From Deltaproteobacteria bacterium (GTDB lineage Bacteria; Desulfobacterota; DSM-4660; Desulfatiglandales; HGW-15), in assembly GCA_024641835.1 (NCBI GenBank), contig JAHECH010000050.1, forward strand, positions 1 to 12,928: DNA of 12,928 bases. The letters run 5' to 3'. Each line of letters opens with the position of its first letter. The first letter of the stretch is position 1. The notes under the pieces are model-generated. The model had not been told where the DNA came from. It made no database searches and worked only from the letters and a program-made list of their open reading frames with translations. Shown one piece after another: positions 6,391 to 12,928 of the stretch. The translations under genes were made by a program, and so were the position numbers.

Positions 6391-7306
6391 ACATCGGTGG
6401 ATCATTCTTGCATTCATCCTTGTATTGTTTTTCCAGCCCCATCTTCTCCACGCCACTCAAATCATCCTGAACAGTGACGACCAATTTCGCTACGCTGAAG
6501 AATTGATGAGAAGGCAGGATTACGTCCTCGCCGTGACCGAATTTGAACGGTTCGTTCATTTTTTCCCAGAGGATCAAAGAGTGCCGAGGGCAAAGCTCCT
6601 TATCGGAGTGAGTTATCTCAACGCGAGAGACTATGAACAGGCCAGAAAAGCCCTGGACAGTGTGTACAAAGCATACCCTGGCAAGATTGAGGGCGGGAAG
6701 GCCCTTTTCATGATCGGCGAGTCCTATTACAGGCAGGAAGTTTATGAGGAGGCGAACTACTATTTCAAAAGGATTCTTGAAACCTTTGGTTACCCTGAGC
6801 TAAGAGATGCTGCCCTCTATCGCCTTGGCTGGAATCAAATGCAATTGCAACATTGGCGAGCCGCAGCGGACACATTCAAGGGGATAGAGCCCATGAGCCC
6901 TCTTTATCAGAGCGCTGAGGAGTTGTCCGTAAAGAGCATAGAGGGTGAAACCCTGCCTTACAAGGATCCAACTGCCGCAGGTATGATGGCAGCCGCCCTT
7001 CCCGGTTTGGGCCACGCTTACTGCGGCCGTTATAAGGATGGCATGGTGGCACTTCTCCTGAACGGGTTATTCATCTGGGCAGCGATTGAAGCCTTCAACA
7101 GTGATCAGAACGTGCTCGGAGGGATCCTTGTTTTTGCAGAAGCAGGGTGGTATGGGGGAAACATCTACAGCGCCGTTAACTCCGCACACAAGTACAACAG
7201 GAAAATCAAAGAAGATTACCTGCAGAGCCTTCCGGACAGGCTCAATCTGGATCTTCTGGCAAACAGAAATGGCTATCTCGGCCTTGCCCTGAAGATAGAG
7301 TTCTAG
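6383..7306 (+). CDS. Exported TPR-repeat protein with C-terminal membrane segment
   Basis: The product is 307 residues. ATG at 6383 lies in ATGAGTAA, overlapping the YidD-like stop, with AGGAAG 5 nt upstream; the open frame also runs upstream but that part only mirrors the preceding gene. Residues 1-24 form a signal peptide with likely cleavage after LLHA. Residues 34-171 contain about four tetratricopeptide-type helical pairs (YAEELMRRQDYVLAVTEFERF, YLNARDYEQARKAL, SYYRQEVYEEANYYF, RLGWNQMQLQHWRAAADTF), resembling YbgF/BamD-like periplasmic scaffolds. From residue 197 an ALPGLGHAYCGRYKDG motif precedes hydrophobic stretches at about 221-237 and 244-265, reminiscent of the P-x-x-PGxGQxY pattern of small membrane domains (TM2/DUF5683-like). 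A Lys-rich tail follows. TPR proteins mediate protein contacts; coupling to the exported YidD-like protein suggests the two act together at the envelope, but no function is shown. Confidence 0.82.
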   Translation: MSKHRWIILAFILVLFFQPHLLHATQIILNSDDQFRYAEELMRRQDYVLAVTEFERFVHFFPEDQRVPRAKLLIGVSYLNARDYEQARKALDSVYKAYPGKIEGGKALFMIGESYYRQEVYEEANYYFKRILETFGYPELRDAALYRLGWNQMQLQHWRAAADTFKGIEPMSPLYQSAEELSVKSIEGETLPYKDPTAAGMMAAALPGLGHAYCGRYKDGMVALLLNGLFIWAAIEAFNSDQNVLGGILVFAEAGWYGGNIYSAVNSAHKYNRKIKEDYLQSLPDRLNLDLLANRNGYLGLALKIEF

Positions 7307-7329
7307 TGTCGTTTCCCAGAAATACGTTG

Positions 7330-7404
7330 CATGCGAGCTGGAAGGCCACCTCCTGAAAGGGGATAGGTAGTGTGGCCTTATTCGCAAAGGAACTGACTCG
7401 CATG
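7330..7404. terminator. Nested inverted repeat between convergent genes, likely bidirectional terminator
   Basis: Outer arms CATGCGAG (7330-7337) and CTCGCATG (7397-7404) enclose inner arms AAGGCCAC (7342-7349) and GTGGCCTT (7372-7379), all perfect. It sits in the 101-bp gap between the TPR gene stop (7306) and the coiled-coil gene stop (7408). T-tracts are poor, so efficiency is uncertain. Confidence 0.5.
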
Positions 7405-7407
7405 ATT

Positions 7408-8220
7408 CTAAGATTCATGGGTGACCTCAAGATTTTTCTCTGTCACGAGAGTTCCCGATTGATCATAGATGAGGACCTTGATGGCTGATGGAGATACGGA
7501 GCGAGAACCGAGCTGAATCCTCCCGTGGACTAGTTTATACCGGTAAATGGAAAAGGCATGGCCGCTGCGGAAGTTCTCGGGAAGCCCGTTGATCAGCTTC
7601 TGCCGGGGATACGCCCACCATTGGTGAGGGTTGGACGTACTATCTTCCGCAATGATGTGAACATATCCTCCCACAGGATTTGCGCCGGGCTGGCTAACCT
7701 CTAGCCTGAAGCTGATACTGAGCTTGGCTCCTTGTTGTTCTATCAGGATATCCTTCATTTGAAAAAGCTCTGCCGGGGATTTCGCTTTTGCCCCCTCAGC
7801 TGTATCTCTTGACGAAGCACTCTTGGAGCTTTCTGCACGCTTCCCCTGAGCAGTTCCCTCTTTTGCCGCCTGCGAAGGCGTTTCAGGCCGCTCTTCGGTA
7901 TGAGAGATATATTCTTCCAGGAACGCCGTAAGCTGCCTGGACCTGTGAAGAGCCTTCTTGTTATTGTTGAGGTCCTCCTCCACGAGACCCATTTTGTCCA
8001 AGAGCGCGTTGTTCGCTTCTCTCAGGGCCAGATAGCGATTGATGATCACTACGGAAAAGAGAACAAAAGCGGCAAAGAAAAGGCTCGACCAGAGGAGAAT
8101 TCGGCGAGAAATCCTGAATGAGTGAATCCTTCCCAGGCCCCCCATGACCATGATTGTGAGAAGCCGTTCCCGATAAGGTTTCTTCTTTAAGGCTGGTCTT
8201 CCCTGTTCAACGGTCTCCAT
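7408..8220 (-). CDS. Bitopic membrane protein with coiled coil, unknown function
   Basis: The product is 270 residues from ATG at 8218-8220, with AAGGAGGA ending 3 nt upstream. Residues 1-40 are basic (RRILLWS and earlier KKKPYRER) and likely cytosolic. A single membrane segment spans about 41-61. Residues 62-110 (YLALREANNALLDKMGLVEEDL onward) look like a coiled coil. A low-complexity Ala/Glu/Ser/Lys linker covers 110-148. Residues 150-270 form a beta-rich globular domain with WWAYPRQ and SIYRYKLVHGRIQLGSRS segments. The layout (cytosolic tail, membrane anchor, periplasmic coiled coil, globular domain) resembles envelope scaffold or divisome proteins, but I do not recognise the family. The gene overlaps the 3' end of the L,D-transpeptidase-like gene by 34 nt on the same strand, so translation is probably coupled and the products may act together on peptidoglycan. 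Confidence 0.8.
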   Translation of the reverse strand: METVEQGRPALKKKPYRERLLTIMVMGGLGRIHSFRISRRILLWSSLFFAAFVLFSVVIINRYLALREANNALLDKMGLVEEDLNNNKKALHRSRQLTAFLEEYISHTEERPETPSQAAKEGTAQGKRAESSKSASSRDTAEGAKAKSPAELFQMKDILIEQQGAKLSISFRLEVSQPGANPVGGYVHIIAEDSTSNPHQWWAYPRQKLINGLPENFRSGHAFSIYRYKLVHGRIQLGSRSVSPSAIKVLIYDQSGTLVTEKNLEVTHES

Positions 8221-9566
8221 TCTTCCTCCTTAATTTTCCACTGCTTGTTCTTTTTCACCAGGAGGAGATTCTTAAGGCCCATGTCCCGGTATTCGCCGGT
8301 TTTGTAAGTCTGTTTGAACGTGACCGTTGCCGTATGGTCGGAGGCCTGTTCAATTTTCACCTCAGCGATATCTACCTCAATGGCACTGTATTTCTTGTTG
8401 AGTTTCTGTTTGTGGTGCTTCCACATCTTGAGGTTCATCCCCTGCGAACTGAAACCAGGATCATAGAAGGAAATGTACCGATCGAACTGCTTCTTCTCCC
8501 AGGCTTTTTTCCAGGAAGCCAAGAGTGCGTTGATCTGTTCGGTGATGGAGAGGGATTCTTCCACAGCGGAGGGAACTGCTCGTTTCTGGACAGCGGCGAC
8601 CCGGGTGATGGTCGGAGCGCTGAAGGTCTCTCCTACAATTTTCCACTCATCGCTGTTTTTCTGGAGGAAGAGCGTCTTGTCCCCGACACTGTGGAAGCCC
8701 TCTGCACCGTATTTCTGCCTAAAGGTGGCAACGACGAGTCCCCCATTTTTCAAGATCCTAAGGTTTTCAACGCCTACATCGATGGATCTGTATTTTTTTG
8801 CCACGCGCCTTTTGTATTCCTTCCACTGGGCCCAATCTTTACCGTTGCCGCTGAATCTGGAACTGTAAAAGGATGAGTACGTGTCAATTTCCTTTTCCTC
8901 CCAGGCGTTTCTCCATCTCTCAATCAAATCAGTCAACGCGTGCGCCTCTTTCTTGACCTCCTCTGGGTCTGCCGTTTCCATGGTTGAATAGATGAGGGCG
9001 GGCGTGTCATTCAAGGTGATATAGGAAGCGAGCTCATCGATGTCCTCATTTTCCAACTCAATGCAGCCGTTCGTATCACGTGGTTTTAGGGGCTTGTTGG
9101 TGCCGTGGAACCAAATACCATAACCGTCCTTGCCTTCTCTCCTGTCAACGAAATTGGGATAATTCAGAGGAATGGCGAGGGATCCATAAATGGAGGCGAG
9201 ATCTTTTTTCTCAATGGTGTGGGTGAAGAAGTAGATGCCTTCCGGTGTTTTTCGGTCTCCCTTCATGGACTTTGGCCCGTCGTTTTCACCTGTGGAGCAG
9301 TTGAAAGTTCTCACAGGCTCAAAAGGTTTATCCCTGCGGTATACAAAGACCTTTTGTGACGACTTGTCCACGATGATGGCGTACTCCGACCCTTTTTCAG
9401 GCCACTTCAGCAGGCCTGCAGGAACAGGGCCATGCCTTGTGTCGCCCTGGGGCATGGCCGCGATCGAGAGAGAGGGGATGGATATGTGAATCAGAAGGAA
9501 GGAGAAAAATAGGGGAAAAATACACGCCTTCCACCTGGAGCAAGAAACAACGTGCTTGGATTTCAT
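8187..9566 (-). CDS. L,D-transpeptidase (YkuD)-like protein with two NTF2/Cds6-type repeats
   Basis: The product is 459 residues from ATG at 9564-9566. AGGAGG lies 14 nt upstream, while an in-frame TTG at 9578 would be only 2 nt from it. Residues 1-37 form a signal peptide (basic start, hydrophobic FPLFFSFLLI core, end near SIAA). The YkuD domain spans about 55-195: KWPEKGSEYAIIVDKSSQKV, GDRKTPEGIYF, FHGTN with H154 and DTNGCIELEN with the catalytic C168. The usual SHGCxR/N is TNGCIE here, so two flanking positions differ while the nucleophilic Cys is kept. Two similar NTF2/SnoaL-like domains follow (about 212-316 and 342-449), both containing W(R/K)xAWE, FY and W(K)I signatures and looking like an internal duplication. 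YkuD enzymes crosslink peptidoglycan stems or attach proteins to them. It lies 85 nt downstream of purB and overlaps the membrane coiled-coil gene. Confidence 0.87.
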   Translation of the reverse strand: MKSKHVVSCSRWKACIFPLFFSFLLIHISIPSLSIAAMPQGDTRHGPVPAGLLKWPEKGSEYAIIVDKSSQKVFVYRRDKPFEPVRTFNCSTGENDGPKSMKGDRKTPEGIYFFTHTIEKKDLASIYGSLAIPLNYPNFVDRREGKDGYGIWFHGTNKPLKPRDTNGCIELENEDIDELASYITLNDTPALIYSTMETADPEEVKKEAHALTDLIERWRNAWEEKEIDTYSSFYSSRFSGNGKDWAQWKEYKRRVAKKYRSIDVGVENLRILKNGGLVVATFRQKYGAEGFHSVGDKTLFLQKNSDEWKIVGETFSAPTITRVAAVQKRAVPSAVEESLSITEQINALLASWKKAWEKKQFDRYISFYDPGFSSQGMNLKMWKHHKQKLNKKYSAIEVDIAEVKIEQASDHTATVTFKQTYKTGEYRDMGLKNLLLVKKNKQWKIKEEEWRPLNREDQP

Positions 9567-9651
9567 CGATATGCCCAAATCCTCCTGACTTGAGTTACTA
9601 GCTCCAAATGCTGTCAGAGCAAGAAAAACGTCAAGACAAAGTCACGAAAGG

Positions 9652-10944
9652 CTATCCGAAAACCCGCGCAAACAGGTCGTCCACATGCTTGAAATGATAC
9701 TCCATGCTAAAGATATCTTCCAGGTCCTTCTCCGTGAGATATTTCCGCAACTCCCCGTCTTCCAGAAGAAAGGATTTGAAATCCTTCCCTTCATCCCAGA
9801 CCTTGAGGGCATTCCGCTGGACCATCTCATAGGCTTTTTCCCTGCTCAGGCCCAGGTTGCTGAGCTTGAGAAGCACCTGCTGAGAGAAGATAAGACCTTT
9901 CATCTTATGGAGATTCTCTTTCATGCGCTCAGGATAAACGACCAGGTTTTTCACGATCCTTGACAGCCGGTGAAGCATGTAATCGATGAGGATGGTGCTA
10001 TCCGGGCCGATCACCCTCTCCACAGAGGAATGGCTAATGTCCCTTTCGTGCCAGAGGGCCATGTTTTCCATCGCCGCCAGAGAGTTTGCCCGAACCAGTC
10101 GAGCTAGGCCGCTGATGTTTTCTGCTCCAATGGGATTTTTCTTGTGAGGCATAGCAGAAGAGCCTTTCTGCCTTTTTTCAAAAGCCTCCTCCGCTTCAAG
10201 CACCTCTGTCCTCTGGAGGTGCCGGATTTCCACAGCGATTTTTTCCATGGTTCCTGCGAGAATCGCCAGCGCGGTAAAGAACTGGGCATGACGATCCCGT
10301 TGAAGGATCTGGGTGGATATCTCCGCAGGTTTGAGGCCGAGCTTTCTGCATGCGGAGGCCTCCACTTTTGGTGATACGTTGGCAAACGTCCCTACAGCGC
10401 CAGAAAGCTTTCCGTAACTGATGACCTCTTGGGCCTCCTTAAGCCTCTGCAAGTTGCGTTTCATTTCAGAGTACCAGACAGCCAGCTTGAGGCCAAAGGT
10501 GATGGGCTCGGCATGTATCCCATGGGAGCGGCCGATCATGGGTGTGTACTTATGCTCCAAGGCTCTCTCTTTGATGACGGCCATGAACTGTTTGAGATCG
10601 TCAACGATCATGGTCATCGCTTCCCTGAGGAGCATGGCAAAGCTGGTATCCAGGATGTCGGATGAGGTAAGCCCCATGTGAATGAAACGGGAATCAGGGC
10701 CTACATGCTCAGCCACATTGGTGAGGAAGGCGATGACGTCATGCTTTGTCTCCTCCTCGATCTTGAGAATTCGTTCCACCGAAAAGCGCGCCTTTTTCTT
10801 GATATTCTCCAGAGACTCGACGGGAATGAGACCCTCTTCAGACATGGCTTCACAGGCGGCAATCTCCACCTGGAGCCATTTGGCAAACCGATTCTCCGCT
10901 TCCCAGATTCGCCCCATGATAGGGCGCGTGTAACGATCGATCAT
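9652..10944 (-). CDS. purB: Adenylosuccinate lyase
   Basis: The product is 430 residues, full length for the shorter bacterial PurB type. It catalyses two fumarate-releasing steps in purine synthesis: SAICAR to AICAR, and adenylosuccinate to AMP. Visible signatures in order are an N-terminal MIDRYTRPIM, TKHDV (about 67), MGLTSSDILDT (90-100), IGRSHGIHAEP with the catalytic H141, and GSSAMPHKKNP (261-271), the fumarate-lyase signature carrying the catalytic Ser263 on its mobile loop. The start ATG at 10942-10944 has AAGG 7 nt upstream, and a candidate promoter lies at 10999-11026. The L,D-transpeptidase-like gene follows on the same strand after 85 nt. I see no strong terminator or promoter in that gap, so read-through is possible. 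The enzyme is a cytosolic homotetramer in the family. Confidence 0.96.
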   Translation of the reverse strand: MIDRYTRPIMGRIWEAENRFAKWLQVEIAACEAMSEEGLIPVESLENIKKKARFSVERILKIEEETKHDVIAFLTNVAEHVGPDSRFIHMGLTSSDILDTSFAMLLREAMTMIVDDLKQFMAVIKERALEHKYTPMIGRSHGIHAEPITFGLKLAVWYSEMKRNLQRLKEAQEVISYGKLSGAVGTFANVSPKVEASACRKLGLKPAEISTQILQRDRHAQFFTALAILAGTMEKIAVEIRHLQRTEVLEAEEAFEKRQKGSSAMPHKKNPIGAENISGLARLVRANSLAAMENMALWHERDISHSSVERVIGPDSTILIDYMLHRLSRIVKNLVVYPERMKENLHKMKGLIFSQQVLLKLSNLGLSREKAYEMVQRNALKVWDEGKDFKSFLLEDGELRKYLTEKDLEDIFSMEYHFKHVDDLFARVFG

Positions 10945-10998
10945 GACAACACCTTCTATTGGAAAAAGCCTGGATCCAGTTGGCGCACTAACTACATA

Positions 10999-11026
10999 AT
11001 TTTACAAAATAATCCTGAAAAATCAA
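10999..11026 (-). promoter_or_regulatory. Candidate sigma70-type promoter for purB
   Basis: On the minus strand TTGATT (11021-11026, 4 of 6) is followed after 16 nt by TAAAAT (10999-11004, 5 of 6). A start site near 10992 would leave a leader of about 48 nt before the purB ATG at 10944. I see no purine-repressor-like palindrome or riboswitch in that leader. Confidence 0.45.
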
Positions 11027-11424
11027 CCAAAAACGTCTTCACTCGTGGTCACGATTTCAAAATTAACCCCCCGGTCAACCCGATTTATCCCTCCTCCATG
11101 ACCAAAAGAGGAAACACCAAATATCTACAGGCAATACTGATTGCGCGACATTTTATACTAATTTTATTTAACTCATCCGGTCTAGAATGTCAAGAAACCT
11201 AATAAGAATTCATTTTGATTCTTTTAATGGAGAAAGAGGCCGTTTCACTAAATTCAACGTGAGAAACACTAAACGGGTAAGATTTATCTATCCCGTCATC
11301 GATCATGTTTGCAATGGGAAGCTGATGCCAAAACCTTCCGTCCGAAGGGACACGTTCCTTCCCCATAAAATGCTTTACCGCCAACGGCTGTCTCGGCCGG
11401 GTCCGGGACCTTCATCATTTCCTT
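11027..11424. other. Non-coding, AT-rich intergenic stretch
   Basis: This 398-bp stretch separates the candidate purB and orn promoters. It is visibly more AT-rich than the genes around it, especially up to about 11300. It holds a small region with competing stems (CCGTTT at 11240-11245 with AAACGG at 11271-11276, or GTTTC at 11242-11246 with GAAAC at 11263-11267) and a direct repeat CACTAAA. Short open frames occur, including a 61-codon minus-strand frame at 11199-11384 starting with TTG, but none has a good ribosome binding site or a recognisable product. Confidence 0.5.
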
Positions 11425-11453
11425 TTGACACCTCTCATTATTTCCCCTATATT
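11425..11453 (+). promoter_or_regulatory. Near-consensus sigma70 promoter for orn
   Basis: A perfect TTGACA (11425-11430), an exactly 17-nt spacer and TATATT (11448-11453, 5 of 6 to TATAAT). Transcription would start near 11460, giving a leader of about 70 nt before the orn start. This is the best promoter I see in the window. Confidence 0.72.
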
Positions 11454-11530
11454 CTGGCACCTATGTTTTTCAAAGCATGCGCAAAGTGCTGTCCATTCCT
11501 ACATAGCGTTAAGGCTTCAATGGAGGCTGA

Positions 11531-12085
11531 GTGTTGCAGAGCCATTTGATTTGGGTGGATCTCGAGATGAGTGGTCTGGACCCGGAGAAGGAGGTCATCC
11601 TTGAGATCGCCACCATCGTCACTGACAACATGCTTGAGGTCTTGGCTGAAGGCCCTAACATTGCTATCCACCATCCCGAGACGGCCCTCAGAACCATGGA
11701 GGCGTGGAGCAAAAACCAGCATGGGGCTTCGGGTCTTCTCGATCGAGTAAAAGCCTCCAGTTACGGCTGCCAAAAAGCAGAGGGAGAAATTCTCACTTTT
11801 CTCACGAAGTATTGCAAGAAGGGCCGATCCCCTCTTTGCGGGAATTCAATCTGGCAGGATCGTCGATTCCTAATCAAGCACATGCCCCGGCTGGAAGAAT
11901 TTTTCCACTACCGCAACATTGATGTGAGTTCCATAAAGGAATTGGTCAGGCGATGGTACCCGTCTCTTCCTCCCTATGAAAAGAAAAAATCCCACCTCGC
12001 CCTCAGTGATATCAGGGAGTCTATTCAGGAATTAAGATACTACCGCGAAAAAATTTTCATACCCATGGATCAATCGGTGGCATGA
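11531..12085 (+). CDS. orn: Oligoribonuclease (DEDDh 3'-5' exoribonuclease)
   Basis: The product is 184 residues, the normal size for Orn (E. coli 181). All DEDDh residues are present: D10 and E12 in WVDLEMSGLD, D110 in GNSIWQDRRFL, and H155 and D160 in SHLALSDIRES. Further family landmarks are AEGPNIAIHH, ASGLLDRVKAS and HYRNIDVSSIKELVRRWYP. Orn degrades 2-5 nt RNA fragments, including linear dinucleotides such as pGpG, to mononucleotides in the cytosol, finishing work started by exonucleases of the RNB type. GTG at 11531 has GGAGG 4 nt upstream. TTG at 11534 would have a better 7-nt spacing, so the true start may be one codon later. The gene is monocistronic, driven by the promoter at 11425-11453, divergent from purB and convergent with the gltD-like gene. 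Confidence 0.95.
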   Translation: MLQSHLIWVDLEMSGLDPEKEVILEIATIVTDNMLEVLAEGPNIAIHHPETALRTMEAWSKNQHGASGLLDRVKASSYGCQKAEGEILTFLTKYCKKGRSPLCGNSIWQDRRFLIKHMPRLEEFFHYRNIDVSSIKELVRRWYPSLPPYEKKKSHLALSDIRESIQELRYYREKIFIPMDQSVA

Positions 12086-12169
12086 AGGGATGGCTTTCCT
12101 GCGGCAAAGAGATCCTCCTCCCCTCCGTTGGCCCCTTCTCTCGAAAAAGCGCCAGCAGAGGCTGCAGTG

Positions 12170-12189
12170 AAAGGACAAGGTCTTTTTTT
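12170..12189 (+). terminator. Weak candidate terminator after orn
   Basis: AAAGGAC (12170-12176) can pair with GTCTTTT (12180-12186) through a 3-nt AAG loop, with one G-U pair, and the run of seven T extends to 12189. The stem is AU-rich and short. The remainder of 12086-12190 shows nothing else I can support. Confidence 0.28.
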
Positions 12190-12190
12190 C

Positions 12191-12928
12191 TTACCAGCCC
12201 AGGGTGAGGTACTTGTGCATCGATTCTGAGGCTTTTCTGCCTGCCCCCATTGCCAGGATGACCGTGGCTGAACCGGTGACGATGTCTCCACCGGCCCATA
12301 CGCTTTTCTTGGTCGTCTTGCCTGTCTCAGGATCGGCAATGATGTACCCCCACTTGTTCAGCTTGAGTCCCGGAGTGACCTTGGTCAACAAGGGGTTGGC
12401 GCCCGCACCTACGGCGATGACGGCAAGATCACAATCCAGGCGGAACTTGGATCCTTCGACTGGAACAGGGCGGCGGCGTCCGGATTCGTCAGGCTCCCCA
12501 AGTTGCATCTGGATGCACTCCACACCGACGACGCGACCTCTCCCGTCGCCGAGAAACCGGGTCGGTGCTGTGAGCAGATGGAGTTCGACGCCCTCTTCTT
12601 CTGCGTGATGGATCTCTGCGATACGTGCGGGCATTTCGTCTCTGGAGCGGCGGTAGACAATCCGGACACGGTCGGCTCCGAGGCGCATCGCGGTTCTTGC
12701 CGAGTCCATGGCGACGTTCCCTGCTCCGAAGACAACCACATCCTTTCCTATGACGATGGGTGTGTCGTATTCCGGGAAGCGGTAAGCTCTCATGAGGTTG
12801 GATCTGGTCAGGTACTCGTTGGCCGAGTAGATGCCAATCAGGTTTTCGCCAGGGACGTTCATAAAGCGGGGCAAGCCTGCTCCAACGCCCAAAAAAATGG
12901 CATCATAACCCTCAGCAAAGAGTTCGTC
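12191..12928 (-). CDS. Glutamate synthase small-subunit / NfnB-type NADPH oxidoreductase, 5' truncated by window
   Basis: Only the last 245 residues are inside the window. The frame is open to the right edge (DELFAEGYDAIFLGVGAGLPRF), so the TTG at 12892 is not a real start. A nucleotide-binding motif VVVFGAGNVAMDSARTAMRLGA is followed by VYRRSRDEMPAR, typical of the NADPH-binding half. An LGEPDESGRRRPVPVEGS block and the FAD-binding C-terminal WAGGDIVTGSATVILAMGAGRKA come next. The family passes electrons between NAD(P)H, flavin and Fe-S clusters. Candidates are the GltD/GltA small subunit of glutamate synthase, NfnB of electron-bifurcating transhydrogenase, and sulfide dehydrogenase SudA. 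The distinguishing N-terminal Fe-S region lies outside the window, so I give no symbol. It is convergent with orn, with 105 bp between them. Confidence 0.88.
   Translation of the reverse strand, partial: DELFAEGYDAIFLGVGAGLPRFMNVPGENLIGIYSANEYLTRSNLMRAYRFPEYDTPIVIGKDVVVFGAGNVAMDSARTAMRLGADRVRIVYRRSRDEMPARIAEIHHAEEEGVELHLLTAPTRFLGDGRGRVVGVECIQMQLGEPDESGRRRPVPVEGSKFRLDCDLAVIAVGAGANPLLTKVTPGLKLNKWGYIIADPETGKTTKKSVWAGGDIVTGSATVILAMGAGRKASESMHKYLTLGW

Noticed and set aside
8334..8876. 180-codon plus-strand frame
   Set aside because: It is antisense to the duplicated NTF2-like region of the L,D-transpeptidase-like gene; the duplication explains its length.
10678..11202. 174-codon plus-strand frame
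   Set aside because: The first half is antisense to purB and the second half is low-complexity AT-rich sequence without a recognisable domain.
11199..11384. 61-codon minus-strand frame in the purB-orn gap
   Set aside because: It starts with TTG without a Shine-Dalgarno sequence. The predicted peptide is not recognised, and I could not tell a decayed gene remnant from chance.

Overview
The window looks like a chromosomal segment of a Gram-negative bacterium with roughly 50% GC genes. I suspect a Desulfobacterota (deltaproteobacterial) lineage. The reasons are the mix of gene families (an XerD-like recombinase, an M24 peptidase, an RNB nuclease with an unusual N-terminus, a GltA/NfnB-type flavoprotein), the exported envelope proteins and the abundant structured intergenic repeats. 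This assignment is inference; no rRNA or phylogenetic marker was compared.

Layout. (1) 1-1409: the 5' part of an initiator tRNA gene (minus), one unrecognised 198-residue gene, and three structured repeats. Two of these (104-228 and 1285-1409) belong to one palindromic family. Between them, 955-1263 is a foldback, MITE-like element with about 24-bp terminal inverted repeats and a candidate 5-bp target duplication. (2) 1410-5591, all minus: RNB exoribonuclease, then M24 aminopeptidase, then XerD. (3) 5847-7306, plus strand: a short leader ORF with a strong ribosome binding site, a signal-peptide-bearing YidD-domain protein, and an exported TPR protein with a C-terminal membrane segment; the last two overlap by 8 nt. 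(4) 7330-7404: a nested inverted repeat between convergent genes, likely a shared terminator. (5) 7408-10944, all minus: PurB, then an L,D-transpeptidase-like protein with two NTF2-like repeats, then a bitopic coiled-coil membrane protein whose gene overlaps the transpeptidase gene by 34 nt. (6) 10945-11530: an AT-rich divergent intergenic region with a candidate purB promoter and a near-consensus orn promoter. (7) orn (plus), convergent with the C-terminal part of a glutamate-synthase small-subunit/NfnB-type protein (minus) that runs off the right edge.

The genes fall into three functional groups: RNA turnover (RNB nuclease, Orn), cell envelope (YidD-like/TPR pair, L,D-transpeptidase/coiled-coil pair) and core metabolism or chromosome maintenance (PurB, GltD/NfnB-like, XerD, M24 peptidase, tRNA-fMet). 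I see no CRISPR array, prophage or defence island. The most interesting material is the structured repeats, the leader-ORF/secreted YidD/TPR operon, and the variant L,D-transpeptidase coupled to a membrane coiled-coil protein.
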